Positions 17,592-27,356 are shown, counted from the stretch's first letter. The stretch: 64,000 bases of DNA from an uncultured bacterium (GCA_937896235.1 CALBMX010000034.1:1-64000), one strand, 5' to 3'. Numbers and translations are program-made. The notes: a model not told the origin generated them from the sequence alone.

Positions 17592-19781
17592 CTAGGAATC
17601 GAACCCGAGTCGCGTGACACTTGTACCCGGTGGAAGTGTCACGCGGACCTGAATATAGAGGCCGGGCGGCACTTCGCCACCGCCATTGCTCGCCTCTTCT
17701 GCGACCTCTTTCCAGTCGCCGTAATCCAGGCCATCCTCGCCGACGCGAACCGCGAAAGTAGGCTCCTGCTCGCCGGTCCAAGACCAATCCAATCGCAACC
17801 CCACGGGCCACACCTCCGGAAGCTCCTCACCAACCCGCATCGGGCCTCTCCGGGGATAGCCGGCACGTCGGAAGGTATATAGCGCGGTTCCACTCGCCTC
17901 GGGCCGTAATGCCAGACGCCAAACCTCGTCCAAAAATGTGTCCGTGTCTTGGCGGCCAAAGGGGACGACAAAGACATCCAGCCCCTCGTCATAAGCCATA
18001 CCGAAGTAGCCCCCGCGGGGACCCGGCGCACCGGCGGTCCGCATTTCCGCCCACGTGTTTGAGGCCGTCTCGTAGGTCCACAGATCACTCGTCCGAGAGT
18101 CCAGTCCGCCGGTGATGCCACCAAACAAAACCGACCGGTCGCGTTTGGTGTCATAGGCAACCGCGCCGCGCACCCGAGGGCTTGGCGCAAGCGGGGGCGT
18201 TTTGCGAAGGACCCACGCCGAATGTTTCGCCGAGTACATCATCATCGAGTTCGCACGGTCGAGCAGTGGAAGTTTCCTGTCGCCATCAGGTGGTGTAATG
18301 TCGAAGCCGCCGAAACGCAGAACAAGCTCGGAGTCGGGGTCATACCACGTCATCGCCTGTACCTGGGTACGCGGAGTTATTGCGGACAAGAGCTCGTCTA
18401 CAAACCCGGGATTGTTTTCATGTTCCAATACCCCTCCCCCTGAGTCCATCGAAAGCACGGCATCTCGAGTTGGAAACAAGAAGCGTTTTTTGGCTTCGTG
18501 ATAGACGGGGCTAATGTCGGTGATGGGCGGCACATTCTGGCTTTGCTTCTGCTCCGTCCACGTCCTCGAGTTGACGTTAAATGTCCAGACGTCGGGGTAC
18601 GAAACGTCTCCTCCGTTTTGGTTCGACCAACCCGAAAGCAGGAACGCATTGCGGGTGATGGGATCGTACGCCATGCCTTGATGACAGCGCGGTGCGGGCG
18701 CAAGAGCATAGGCTTCGGTCCAGCTAAACTTCGGTGCAGTCCAGCTTGGATCCTGCTCGTTCCTCAAACGCTCAAGCTCTAAGGCGCTTTCGAACTTTTC
18801 GATGGCGAGGTTGGCTTCGCGTCCGCTGCGGTTCGTGAAGCCCCCACCGACTCTCTCCCAGCGCTGCCCGGCGATGTCGTAGATCCAGGTGTCATCACCG
18901 TTGGCCATGTTCCCAAGGTCGGTGTCGCGCAGCTCGCCTCCGAACATCAACAACTTACCCTCACCGATGCTCAGCACAGCGTGACACGTTCGCGCGATCG
19001 GACCGAAGTTCGGCTGATCTTGCGTCCACTGGCCGGGTACCCAATCGATCGATTCCGGGCCCGCCGCGGTTTGGTTTTGAGTCCCTATAACCCAGTCTTC
19101 GGGTTGCACAAACGGGGTTGTGATTACGCTTTCCTTGGTGTCGATTCCGGAGCTGAAAGCCCAGGGAAGAGCCCGGAGTAATTCCGCCTGGTAGCGCGCA
19201 CGAATTTCGGAAGTCGAAACAAAGCGGTCGTAAAGGCGCACCTCGTCAAACACGATCGACGGGTCGCCGCAAAGTACGTCGATTAGGGCGCGTGGCGAAA
19301 CCCAAGCCGGACGGTTTTCCCTTGAGTCCTGCTCGCCCGGAGTTCCGAAGTTTTGGCTAGCGACCTCTCCATTGACAAAGACGCGCACCGTTTTTGTCGT
19401 TTGAAAGTCCACCGCGATCGCGACGTGGCTCCACTGCCCCGATTGAAGATCGAACTCCGCCCTGTCGCTCTTGGCTTTCTCACTAAACAAGACGCCGCCC
19501 GTATCCAGCCGAACGGTCCAGGCCTTAGCCCTTGGCTGTACCCAAAATTCCCAGCAGAAGACCGGCCCAAGATCGGCCTGGGTGTCCAACGCAAACTGGA
19601 TACCCCCTCCTTCCCTCCAAGACTCGGCTGCGGCCAAGACACCCAGCGTAAACCCAGCAGCTTCAACCGATGCTCGGTCAGCTTCCAAATCGCTCGTCAG
19701 GTGAAAGACGACGCCCTGCTCCTCGACTGCGGCCTGGGTAAAAATGGTCGAGGCGCAAAGCGCAAAGGCGAATAGGAACAT
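17592..19781 (-). CDS. secreted LamG-domain plus kelch beta-propeller protein
   Basis: I start at the ATG at 19781, which gives a clean signal peptide (MFLFAFALCASTIFTQA). The open frame runs to 19841 without one. The mature protein, about 710 residues, has an N-terminal concanavalin/LamG-like sandwich at about 25-200 (EFWVQPRAKAWTVRLDTGGV, WSHVAIAVDF, then VFDEVRLYDRFVSTSEI). A kelch or galactose-oxidase-type propeller follows with repeated blades such as GKLLMFGGELRD...TWIYD, AFLLSGWSN...WTFNV and SVLFGGITG...LWTYET. The last 90 residues are a beta-rich tail. Such proteins are extracellular carbohydrate-binding or adhesion proteins. No catalytic residues are evident. Monocistronic and convergent with the protease gene. 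Confidence 0.8.
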   Translation of the reverse strand: MFLFAFALCASTIFTQAAVEEQGVVFHLTSDLEADRASVEAAGFTLGVLAAAESWREGGGIQFALDTQADLGPVFCWEFWVQPRAKAWTVRLDTGGVLFSEKAKSDRAEFDLQSGQWSHVAIAVDFQTTKTVRVFVNGEVASQNFGTPGEQDSRENRPAWVSPRALIDVLCGDPSIVFDEVRLYDRFVSTSEIRARYQAELLRALPWAFSSGIDTKESVITTPFVQPEDWVIGTQNQTAAGPESIDWVPGQWTQDQPNFGPIARTCHAVLSIGEGKLLMFGGELRDTDLGNMANGDDTWIYDIAGQRWERVGGGFTNRSGREANLAIEKFESALELERLRNEQDPSWTAPKFSWTEAYALAPAPRCHQGMAYDPITRNAFLLSGWSNQNGGDVSYPDVWTFNVNSRTWTEQKQSQNVPPITDISPVYHEAKKRFLFPTRDAVLSMDSGGGVLEHENNPGFVDELLSAITPRTQVQAMTWYDPDSELVLRFGGFDITPPDGDRKLPLLDRANSMMMYSAKHSAWVLRKTPPLAPSPRVRGAVAYDTKRDRSVLFGGITGGLDSRTSDLWTYETASNTWAEMRTAGAPGPRGGYFGMAYDEGLDVFVVPFGRQDTDTFLDEVWRLALRPEASGTALYTFRRAGYPRRGPMRVGEELPEVWPVGLRLDWSWTGEQEPTFAVRVGEDGLDYGDWKEVAEEASNGGGEVPPGLYIQVRVTLPPGTSVTRLGFDS

Positions 19782-19854
19782 GGCACCATCATAAGGGCGG
19801 GCCAAAACGGGGTCACCTTTTGGGCACCACCGTTTTGCCAATTCTAGATTCCAC

Positions 19855-21450
19855 TTAGTGGCGGAAGTGGCGCGCGCCGGTCATCACCATCGGGACGCCG
19901 CGCGCATCACACGCATCGATCACGGCTTGGTCGCGCATGGAGCCGCCCGGCTGCAAGATCGCGGTCACACCCGCGTCCATTGCGCTTTCGACACCGTCGG
20001 GGAATGGGAAAAAGGCATCCGAGGCCATTACCGTCCCCTGCGCTTCGTCCCCCGACTTGCGGGCCGCCAAATACGTTGAATCGACACGGCTCATCTGCCC
20101 CGCACCGACACCGGTCACGCGAGTGCCCTTGACAAAAACGATTGCGTTCGACTTTACGTGCTTGCCAATCTTCTCTGCAAAACGAAGGGAGTTCAGCTGC
20201 TCCGGGCTGGGCTGCGTTTTGGTAACAACCTTCAGCTCATCCTCGCCAGCGACCTTCAAGTCGCGCCCCTGAAGCAAGAAGCCTCCGACTACTTTTTTGA
20301 CTTCGATATCGCTTGCGTCCCGTCCCGCGGCATCAAACGCGCCTAAGCTAAGAAGCCGGACGTTTTTCCCCCACTTGGGCTTTCTCGTCAGGAGCTCGAA
20401 TGCATCCTCGTCAAAACTAGGCGCGATAATCGCCTCGACAAAACGGTTGCCATCGACGAGGAATGTCGCTGACGCCAAGTTCACTGGACGGGTGAAAGCC
20501 AACACGGACCCAAAGGCGGAAACGGGGTCGCCCGCCCACGCCTCTTCGAGCGCTTGTTCGATCGACTCCGCCGCAGCCGCGCCACAAGGGTTGTTGTGCT
20601 TCGCAACACACACAAACGGCTCGGCGAACTCTTTTGCAAGCGCGAGGCATGCATCGATGTCGACGATGTTGTTGTAGGAGAGCGCCTTGCCGTTCAAGAC
20701 TTCAGCGGTTGCCACACTCGGCTCGTGGTTCGCCGTGTACTGGTAGAAGGCCGCCTTCTGATGGGGATTCTCCCCGTAGCGCATCTCGATCCGCTTCACG
20801 CCCGCCAAGCTAAAGCTGTCAGCGAAATCGCTGTGACTAAGGCCCTCGCGTGTCTCTTCATCAAACATCCAGCGACTGATCGCAGCGTCGTAACGCGCGG
20901 TCAACCCAAAGGCCTTGACGGCCAGCTCGCGACGAAGCTCCATTCCCAAGTCGCCACCGTTTTTCTCCATGGCGTCAATCACGCGACCATAGTCAGCGGG
21001 GTCGGTCACGATGCCAACGAAGCGGTGGTTCTTCGCCGCCGAGCGCACCATGGATGGACCTCCGATATCGATCTGCTCTACCGCATCGGCCCGAGAGACA
21101 CCCTCTTTTGCGATCGTCTCTTCAAACGGGTACAGATTCACCACAACGAGATCTATATCCGAAATGTCGTGAGCGCGCATTGCGGCTACGTGTTCGTCAT
21201 GGTCCCGCAGGGCCAGGATCCCCCCGTGAATCTTCGGATGCAATGTCTTGACACGCCCGTTCATCATCTCTGGGAAACCCGTGTACTCCGAGACTTCGCG
21301 AACGGCCACGCCAGCGTCCGAAAGTGCCTTGTAGGTCCCGCCAGTCGAGAGTAGCTCGACTCCCATTTGGGTGAGCATGCGGCCAAAGTTCTCGATACCG
21401 GTCTTGTCAGAGACGCTTACCAAAGCGCGCTTTATTCGTGACGTCATCAC
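19855..21450 (-). CDS. purH: bifunctional AICAR transformylase / IMP cyclohydrolase
   Basis: PurH carries out the last two steps of de novo IMP synthesis. The 531 residues include the MGS-like IMP cyclohydrolase domain (KRALVSVSDKTGIENF, LLSTGGTYKAL, MMNGRVKTLHPKIHGGIL, IDIGGPSMVRSAAKN). The AICAR transformylase domain follows with the catalytic KHNNPCGAA motif, DPVSAFGSVLAF and SDAFFPFPDGVE. Both halves look intact. A 7-bp hairpin (GAACCGA/TCGGTTC, 21482-21500) lies 31 bases upstream of the start in the leader, with no T-tract. No other pur genes are adjacent. Confidence 0.97.
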   Translation of the reverse strand: MMTSRIKRALVSVSDKTGIENFGRMLTQMGVELLSTGGTYKALSDAGVAVREVSEYTGFPEMMNGRVKTLHPKIHGGILALRDHDEHVAAMRAHDISDIDLVVVNLYPFEETIAKEGVSRADAVEQIDIGGPSMVRSAAKNHRFVGIVTDPADYGRVIDAMEKNGGDLGMELRRELAVKAFGLTARYDAAISRWMFDEETREGLSHSDFADSFSLAGVKRIEMRYGENPHQKAAFYQYTANHEPSVATAEVLNGKALSYNNIVDIDACLALAKEFAEPFVCVAKHNNPCGAAAAESIEQALEEAWAGDPVSAFGSVLAFTRPVNLASATFLVDGNRFVEAIIAPSFDEDAFELLTRKPKWGKNVRLLSLGAFDAAGRDASDIEVKKVVGGFLLQGRDLKVAGEDELKVVTKTQPSPEQLNSLRFAEKIGKHVKSNAIVFVKGTRVTGVGAGQMSRVDSTYLAARKSGDEAQGTVMASDAFFPFPDGVESAMDAGVTAILQPGGSMRDQAVIDACDARGVPMVMTGARHFRH

Positions 21451-21561
21451 TTGTTCCCACGCCTATTTCGACGTGGTCTAGGAACCGAGCTCTTCGGTTC
21501 AAGGAGGAGGGAAGATGGAGCCGACGAGTTTACACAAGGCAACGGCCCCTAATCTCACGAG

Positions 21562-24500
21562 CTAGGATTTCACGATCGATTCTCCGATCAGGTCGTCGAT
21601 CTTCCGCATCAAGCATTCGCGTGTATATGGCTTCCGAAGCAGTCCAACTCCGGAGCTGCCCTCAAAGTCACGCAGACTCTCGGTCGGATCGTGCCCCGTC
21701 ACAAAAAGGACGGCCTGTTTGGGATGACGCTTGCGGATCTCCCGGAAGACCTCTATGCCCGACATACCCGGCATCACAACGTCTAGCAGGATTACATCGA
21801 AGTCTGGGTTTGAGTCAAAGAGCGCGAGCGCCTCGTCTCCGCCACCTGCTGAGATCACCGTGTGGCCAACTCTCTCCAGCATGAGCAGAGTCACTCGCCG
21901 CACGGCCTCATCATCATCAACAACGAGCGAGCGCTTTCGAGTCTGTTTCTTCCTTGGAGCCTCTGCGGGCTCGGCCCGACCCCCTGATGGACTTTCTTGA
22001 GAGAGTGGTAGGTAGATACAAAACCGCGCCCCCTCGCCAGGTTCGCTCTTTGTCTCAATCCACCCCCCGTGCTGCCGGACAATCCCGTAAACAATGGAGA
22101 GGCCGAGGCCAATCCCCTTGCCCGTCTCCTGACCTATCGTCTTTGTTGTAAAGAACGGCTCAAATGCACGCCTTATTGTCGTGGAGTCCATGCCTATTCC
22201 GGTGTCGCTAACCACAATCGTGACGAAAGACTCACCGCTATTGTCCACGTGGCGGCTCAACTCAAGATGGATCTCGCCTCCATTGGGCATCGCATCCCTC
22301 GCGTTCACGACAAGATTCTCAATGACCTGCCCTAGCTGTCCAGCATCGGCGAGCACAAAAAAGTTGCCCGGCGAGATCTGCACCTTCAGCTCGATGTTCT
22401 CCGGGACAAGTCGATGCAAGCTTTCGACCGAGTCCCCCACGAGTTGAGAGATGTCGGTCTCGATGCGCTCCAACATTTGGTGGTGCGTGAATGCCTGAAG
22501 TTGGCTAGCCAAGCGCGTAGCACTCCGACCCGCCGCTTGGATTTCTAGAGCCCTTGCATGCAGCTCCTTGTCTTCTGAAGGTCCAGAGAGAAGGAGCTCT
22601 GCGTTTCCCAGAACGATCGTTAGCAGATTGTTGAAGTCGTGTGCGATCCCGCCCGCCAGGCCGCCGAGTGCCTCTAGCTTTTGAGACTGCCTCAAGCGCT
22701 CCTCCGCCTCTTGCAAGGTAACTGTAGCGCGGTGGCACCCTATCATGACCCCGATTGCTCGGATTGCCGCGGCTAGAGACTCGACATGTTCTGCGGGAGA
22801 GTCCCCGTTTTTTCCAAAAACCGAAAGCGTCCCCTGCACGCAAGCCCCCGAAAATATAGGCGTAACAACTCCCACTTCTCCGACATACAGATCGCATGAA
22901 GAGCATGTCTCACTAGTGAGATGCTGGGTCCCTAGGGTCCCCATTGCCTCATGGTGTGGGCAAGTTTTCCCCTTTTGCACATAGGGGTCTTTCCTTACGA
23001 CGCCATTCGAAATCCATGTTTCACATAGGTGCTCTTGACTGTCCTTTGAAAGTAGTCGTAGTCCTCCACTCAGGGTTGGTGGCGTCATTCCTCCGAGAAG
23101 AATCTTCATGGACCTTTGCAGCTTGTCATGTAATCCGAGAGGCAAGCTCGAGATCTCGAGTAGCTCGTTCACCTTGCGCTGTACGTCGAGACTGCTCTCT
23201 AGCTCATGCTGGACTCTCGCACGATTGAGCTCCGCTGCAGCACGGGTCGCGAAAAGGAGGGCAACTTTTTTGACGAGGGCGGGTTCATCAAAGGGCTTGT
23301 CGTGCATCAGTGCGAGGTGCCCAAGCACCAGGCCACGACTGTCCAGCATGCTCACACCAAGAAACGCGCGCGAACCGAGGGTAGCTAGATCGACATCTTC
23401 AGGGAACGCCTCTTGAGCGCCGTCGGCAATGGAGTAAAAGCCATCCCGCAAGACTTGAGCCCATGGAGTGCCTGCGGTGCGACACTGGAAAGGTGGAGCG
23501 AGCTCACCGTCCTTCACGAAAGAGAGACTGCGCACGGTTTCCGCTTCAAAAACACACGGCTCGGCAATCAGGACGTTCCTTATTCCAAGTGCTGCTCCCA
23601 ATTTCAGGGCGAGCACGTCAAAGAATTTTTGACCGGTGTAAGAGCCAACGGCTTCTAGCAAACCGGTGATTGCTGCGCTCGACCGGGCGGCCGCTCGGGA
23701 AAGCTCTAGACGCTCTACGATTGCGCTTGCATGGGAAACTACGCCGCGCGCAAACTCAAGCTGAATGGCGCACGGAGCTGGTACGTTTTCGTCTCCTAGA
23801 CTCACGAACTCCAGCACGATTCGCGGGCCCGAACTCGGGCCGGCCGCTACTCGTACGATGCTCTGCAATCCCAAGGACCGCACGTCCGTTTGATCCAAGC
23901 GCGGTTCCAACCTTGCCACCGGAATGACTTGTGTCTCTGCGCCCGCCAGCAGCTTCTCCATCAACTCGTCCCCCTCTATCGGGAAGGAGGCTCCGTCCTT
24001 GGGAGCTAAAAGGAGCTGGTTGCTCGAACGGATCGCAAGCCTTGTGCAATGCGTGCCGTTCGCTGGAGACCGGTACAGGGCGCTGTGGCTGAATCCGAGG
24101 TACTTCACCACGCGCAGGTGAATTGCATCCATGACACCGGGGATGTCGGTCACCTGCTCTAGCTCCCCCACAAGGTCGAGTAGGGCATTGGAATGTGTTG
24201 CCCGGAGCTCTCGTTCAGCCACAATCACTTGGCGCTCAGAGACATCGCGAACGATGGACGCGGTCAGCTCTCGGCCCTCCAGCCTCACCGTCCAAGCACG
24301 GAGCTCGGTCGGACAGAGGCTTCCGTCTGGTCGCATGATTGGCTGAGAAGAGCTGGTGGACCAGTCCCTCCTAGCGATCTCCTCAAAGTCCGGACTGGGA
24401 TTGGGCACCATCCCCGCTGGGTGCAACTGCCAGATTCGCATGGTCAGGAGCTCTTCCAGGGGGCGGGCAGTGAGCTCGCTGAAGCTTTCGTTCGCAAATA

Positions 24501-24633
24501 CGATTCTTCCCGAACGCGTCTCCGTCAAGACGACGCCGTAGGGCGAGGAGCCTAGGACTTGATGTAAGTCCCTGGGGAGGGAGAAGCCGGACTCCTCTCG
24601 CGACGAGCCGGACTGTGAATCTGGTGAACCCAT
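21562..24633 (-). CDS. hybrid sensor histidine kinase (PAS, GAF domains, HisKA, HATPase, receiver)
   Basis: A soluble 1023-residue hybrid kinase. An N-terminal PAS domain (about 25-130: SSPYGVVLTETRSGRIVFAN) is followed by two or three GAF-like regions (about 150-630). The last of these contains a cysteine set (GKTCPHH, then CSSCDLYVG) that could bind metal or sense redox state. The kinase core has the H-box GGIAHDFNNLL (His665), N-box VIENLVVNARDAMPNGG and G-boxes DTGIGM and GKGIGLGLSIVYGIV. The C-terminal receiver carries LVVDDDEAVRR and ILLDVVMPGMSG (phospho-acceptor Asp951). No transmembrane helix is visible, so it probably senses a cytoplasmic signal. No separate regulator gene is adjacent. 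An ACCTAT...ATAGGT dyad lies 28-49 bases upstream of the start. Confidence 0.92.
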   Translation of the reverse strand: MGSPDSQSGSSREESGFSLPRDLHQVLGSSPYGVVLTETRSGRIVFANESFSELTARPLEELLTMRIWQLHPAGMVPNPSPDFEEIARRDWSTSSSQPIMRPDGSLCPTELRAWTVRLEGRELTASIVRDVSERQVIVAERELRATHSNALLDLVGELEQVTDIPGVMDAIHLRVVKYLGFSHSALYRSPANGTHCTRLAIRSSNQLLLAPKDGASFPIEGDELMEKLLAGAETQVIPVARLEPRLDQTDVRSLGLQSIVRVAAGPSSGPRIVLEFVSLGDENVPAPCAIQLEFARGVVSHASAIVERLELSRAAARSSAAITGLLEAVGSYTGQKFFDVLALKLGAALGIRNVLIAEPCVFEAETVRSLSFVKDGELAPPFQCRTAGTPWAQVLRDGFYSIADGAQEAFPEDVDLATLGSRAFLGVSMLDSRGLVLGHLALMHDKPFDEPALVKKVALLFATRAAAELNRARVQHELESSLDVQRKVNELLEISSLPLGLHDKLQRSMKILLGGMTPPTLSGGLRLLSKDSQEHLCETWISNGVVRKDPYVQKGKTCPHHEAMGTLGTQHLTSETCSSCDLYVGEVGVVTPIFSGACVQGTLSVFGKNGDSPAEHVESLAAAIRAIGVMIGCHRATVTLQEAEERLRQSQKLEALGGLAGGIAHDFNNLLTIVLGNAELLLSGPSEDKELHARALEIQAAGRSATRLASQLQAFTHHQMLERIETDISQLVGDSVESLHRLVPENIELKVQISPGNFFVLADAGQLGQVIENLVVNARDAMPNGGEIHLELSRHVDNSGESFVTIVVSDTGIGMDSTTIRRAFEPFFTTKTIGQETGKGIGLGLSIVYGIVRQHGGWIETKSEPGEGARFCIYLPLSQESPSGGRAEPAEAPRKKQTRKRSLVVDDDEAVRRVTLLMLERVGHTVISAGGGDEALALFDSNPDFDVILLDVVMPGMSGIEVFREIRKRHPKQAVLFVTGHDPTESLRDFEGSSGVGLLRKPYTRECLMRKIDDLIGESIVKS

Positions 24634-24660
24634 AGGCGAGGTAGGTGAGCTAGGAGCAAA

Positions 24661-24682
24661 ACCTATCCCTGATCCTATAGGT
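24661..24682. promoter_or_regulatory. dyad upstream of the hybrid kinase gene
   Basis: ACCTAT (24661-24666) and ATAGGT (24677-24682) form an inverted repeat with a 10-base spacer. It is centred about 38 bases upstream of the kinase ATG, the size expected of a dimeric regulator's operator. No bound regulator can be named. Confidence 0.3.
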
Positions 24683-24742
24683 CAGGTAACTCCCGATAAC
24701 AGGTTCAAAATGTCACTGTGTTCCCCCGGGAGCACTCAATCG

Positions 24743-24765
24743 CCTTGACCCCATGGGGGTCAAGG
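24743..24765 (-). terminator. hairpin immediately after prfB
   Basis: A perfect 10-bp stem, CCTTGACCCC (24743-24752) with GGGGTCAAGG (24756-24765), has a 3-base loop and lies 2 bases after the prfB stop. There is no U-run on either strand, so it may be a weak or Rho-assisted terminator or an mRNA-stabilising 3' hairpin. Confidence 0.5.
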
Positions 24766-24767
24766 GC

Positions 24768-25875
24768 CTAGGCGCCACCCGTTTTTCGCAGGTAGTGCTC
24801 CATAAATTCGTCGATATCACCATCGAGAACGGCCCCAATGTTTCCCTTCTCAAAATTGGTCCGGTGGTCCTTGACCATTTGATAGGGATGCATCACATAG
24901 GACCGAATCTGGCTGCCCCACGCGATTTCGCCCTTGTTTCCGTACAGGCTGGCCAACTCGACGTTGCGCTCGGCCTCGCGAAGAGCAACGAGCTTACCTT
25001 TGAGCAATTTCATGGCCTGCGCGCGGTTCTTGTGTTGACTGCGCTGGTTCTGGCAGCGCACAACGATCCCTGTCGGGAGGTGCGTCATGCGGACCGCCGA
25101 CTCCGTCTTATTGACATGTTGGCCGCCCGCGCCCCCAGCGCGCATCGTATCTACCCGAACATCGGAGTCCGCGATTTCGACGTCGAGATCATCATCGATG
25201 TCGGGGTTGACATCGACCGAAGCAAAAGCCGTATGCCGTCTCGCCTGGCTGTCAAACGGGCTGATGCGAACGAGCCGATGGACGCCCGTTTCGGCCTTCA
25301 GGTAGCCAAATGCATAAGGCCCGACGATATGCAGTGTCGCCGTTTTGATGCCGCCTTCGGGCTCAGGTGTAAGCTCGATCTCTTCGACCTTCATCTGATG
25401 CGCTTCGGCCCAGCGAATGTACATACGCATGAGCATTCCAGCCCAGTCGCAGGAGTCGATACCACCCGCGCCTGCGTTGATCTGAATGAATGCATTGACG
25501 CCGTCGTGCTCGCCGCCGAGCATGACCTTGAACTCGAGGTCGGTCAGGCCACTCGTAAGGGCCGCGGCTACCGATTCGAGGTCGTCCGCCACGTCTTCAC
25601 CATCCGAATCGGCCCCCATTTCGATAAGCAGTTCGAGCTCTTCGATCTGCTCGTTCGCCTTCCGCACAGGCGTGACCACGGCGCGTAAACGCTGCATCTC
25701 CGCCACAACCAACTGGGCCTTTTCTTGGTCGTTCCAGAAGTCGGCAGACTCCTGGAGTTTCATCACCTCGGCTAGCCGAGCTTCCTTAGTAGAGTAGTCA
25801 AAGCCCCTCCTTCAACTGATCTAGCTGAGAGTTCGAGGCGGCGATGATGTCTTTGTATTCGCTAAGGGTGACCAT
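24768..25875 (-). CDS. prfB: peptide chain release factor 2 with programmed +1 frameshift
   Basis: RF2 terminates translation at UGA and UAA. The main frame shows the GGQ catalytic motif ([13 protein letters not shown]) and the codon-recognition SPF motif ([15 protein letters not shown]). The 5' part lies in another frame. From the ATG at 25875 (or 25884) 25 codons read [17 protein letters not shown]... to CTT and then an in-frame TGA (25798-25800). A +1 slip at CTT-TGA-C continues [13 protein letters not shown] into the main frame and yields about 368 residues, the normal RF2 length. The slip site has the internal Shine-Dalgarno expected for this autoregulatory switch. The conserved N-terminal domain is present only if the shift occurs. 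Confidence 0.96.
25797..25812 (-). promoter_or_regulatory. prfB programmed frameshift site
   Basis: On the minus strand the sequence is AAGGAGGGGCTTTGAC. It comprises an AGGAGG-type Shine-Dalgarno element, the slippery CTT codon, an in-frame TGA and the following C. This is the canonical RF2 frameshift layout, where a shortage of RF2 at the UGA promotes a +1 shift and completes RF2 synthesis. The stop is codon 26 counted from the ATG at 25875. Confidence 0.95.
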
Positions 25876-25985
25876 GGGCGGCATTGTAAGTCAGCAGCCC
25901 TGCGCGGCAAGTCCGGCCGGGCACTTCTCTGCCGGCCCGCCCGAATATTCCGCTAGGCGCACCCGCTGCGCCGCTCTTGGACAGG

Positions 25986-27356
25986 CTACTCGGTCCGATC
26001 CAAGATCCCGATTTCGGCAACAAGGGCGCTGATCTCACTGCGCACTTTCGTTACGCCTCTGGAGAGAACCTCGCAGCCGTCCTCGGTCACCACAACTACG
26101 TCTTCGATACGGATTCCGATATTCGCCTTCGTGTCGTAGAGGCCCGGCTCCACCGTAAACGCGACTCCTGGAACCAACTTCTTCTGGTAGTCGCCCACGT
26201 CGTGAACCTCCATTCCGATGAAGTGGCAGGCGCCGTGGCGAATGAGGTCGCCGAATCCTCGGTCGCGCAGGACCTTGGCACAGGCGCTCTCCACGTCGCC
26301 GATGGTGCCGCCTGGTTTCACGGCGGCAATTCCCGCTAGCTGCGATTCGAGCACGACGTCGTAAAGTTCCGCCATACGAGGCGTGAAAACCCCGTCTGTT
26401 GGCCACGAACGCGTGATGTCGCTGGTGTAGTGGTTGTACTCCGGCGCATAGTCAATCAGCAGCATCTCGGACGGACCGAGCGGGCGCGTGACCGCCATGT
26501 AGTGAAGAACATTGGCGTTTGGGCCACAACCGGCGATAGCACCATAAGCCGGACCAGCGGCGCGACCCTTCAAATGCACCCATGTCATGAGTGCCGACAG
26601 GTCCCACTCGCCAAGCCCAGGGCGCGTGGAGCGAATAGCCTCAACCATCGCCTCGGCGCCAATGTCAGCGGCCCGACGCATCGCGTCGATCTCCTCCGAA
26701 GTCTTCACCCTGCGCAGCTCGTCGAGTTGAGGCCCGCAGTTCTCCACCTTCGCGCCAAAGCGGTCTTTTAGCTGCATGGCGAGTGCGCTTTCACGGCTCT
26801 GCCTTCCATCGAGGGGATCACCGGTCACCTTGCGATCGTAGGGCACGGCCCTGTCGAAGCACCCAGCTAGCTCTACGTGTGGCGCCATAGAGGTCCAAAC
26901 CGTATCTCCTGCGGCAATGTGCTCTTCCAAATATTCCATTAGGCTGTCCGAGGAGCGCACGTCTTGGAATCCGCTGACCGCCGGGATCCACTTATCACCC
27001 GCATCCCACTTCTCGCCTTCCCAACTTTCGCCACGGCGGTTCTTGTTGGGCAGGAACAGAACCTCGGTGCCCGATGTGGCATCCATCACAAGGGTCACGT
27101 TGGGGCTCTCAATCCCCGTCAGATACCAAAAGAGCTTGTCCTGCTGAAAGGTCAGGTAGTCGCGCGTGTCGATCAAGCCGCGAAAGACCATAAGACCTTC
27201 GCCGACAGCGCTGCGCAGGGCGGAGCGGCGGCCCATGTGGAATTCCTTCCCGAGTCCGCATGTGATACTTTGCGGGACCTCGACCGGAACATCGACTGGG
27301 GTGGTGTCCGAGGAGAGAAACGCAAGGGCAAAAACTGGAAGGAAGGTCATCATCAA
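25986..27356 (-). CDS. exported M24B aminopeptidase (Xaa-Pro aminopeptidase-like)
   Basis: The 456-residue protein has the creatinase/aminopeptidase P fold. An N-terminal AMP_N domain (about 30-190, including FQQDKLFWYLTGIESPNV) precedes a C-terminal pita-bread metallopeptidase domain. The metal ligands are visible: two aspartates in LLIDYAPEYNHYTSDITRSWP, His in HFIGMEVHDVG, and glutamates in FTVEPGLY and GIRIEDVVVVTEDG. These enzymes remove N-terminal residues preceding proline. The first 15 residues (MMMTFLPVFALAFLS) look like a signal peptide, so it probably works in the periplasm, unlike cytosolic PepP. It is monocistronic, with prfB downstream. Confidence 0.88.
   Translation of the reverse strand: MMMTFLPVFALAFLSSDTTPVDVPVEVPQSITCGLGKEFHMGRRSALRSAVGEGLMVFRGLIDTRDYLTFQQDKLFWYLTGIESPNVTLVMDATSGTEVLFLPNKNRRGESWEGEKWDAGDKWIPAVSGFQDVRSSDSLMEYLEEHIAAGDTVWTSMAPHVELAGCFDRAVPYDRKVTGDPLDGRQSRESALAMQLKDRFGAKVENCGPQLDELRRVKTSEEIDAMRRAADIGAEAMVEAIRSTRPGLGEWDLSALMTWVHLKGRAAGPAYGAIAGCGPNANVLHYMAVTRPLGPSEMLLIDYAPEYNHYTSDITRSWPTDGVFTPRMAELYDVVLESQLAGIAAVKPGGTIGDVESACAKVLRDRGFGDLIRHGACHFIGMEVHDVGDYQKKLVPGVAFTVEPGLYDTKANIGIRIEDVVVVTEDGCEVLSRGVTKVRSEISALVAEIGILDRTE

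Noticed and set aside
17588-17620. GGGTTCGATTCC on the minus strand, resembling a tRNA T-loop
   Set aside because: It is the 3' end of the kelch-protein gene (codons for GFDS and stop). The flanks do not pair as a T-stem or acceptor stem, and no anticodon arm is present.
20554-21354. 266-codon plus-strand frame inside purH
   Set aside because: Complete overlap with the well-supported purH gene and no recognisable motifs; a shadow of GC-rich codon usage.
24753-25688. 311-codon plus-strand frame antisense to prfB
   Set aside because: It is entirely antisense to RF2 coding sequence with GGQ and SPF motifs. No independent evidence.
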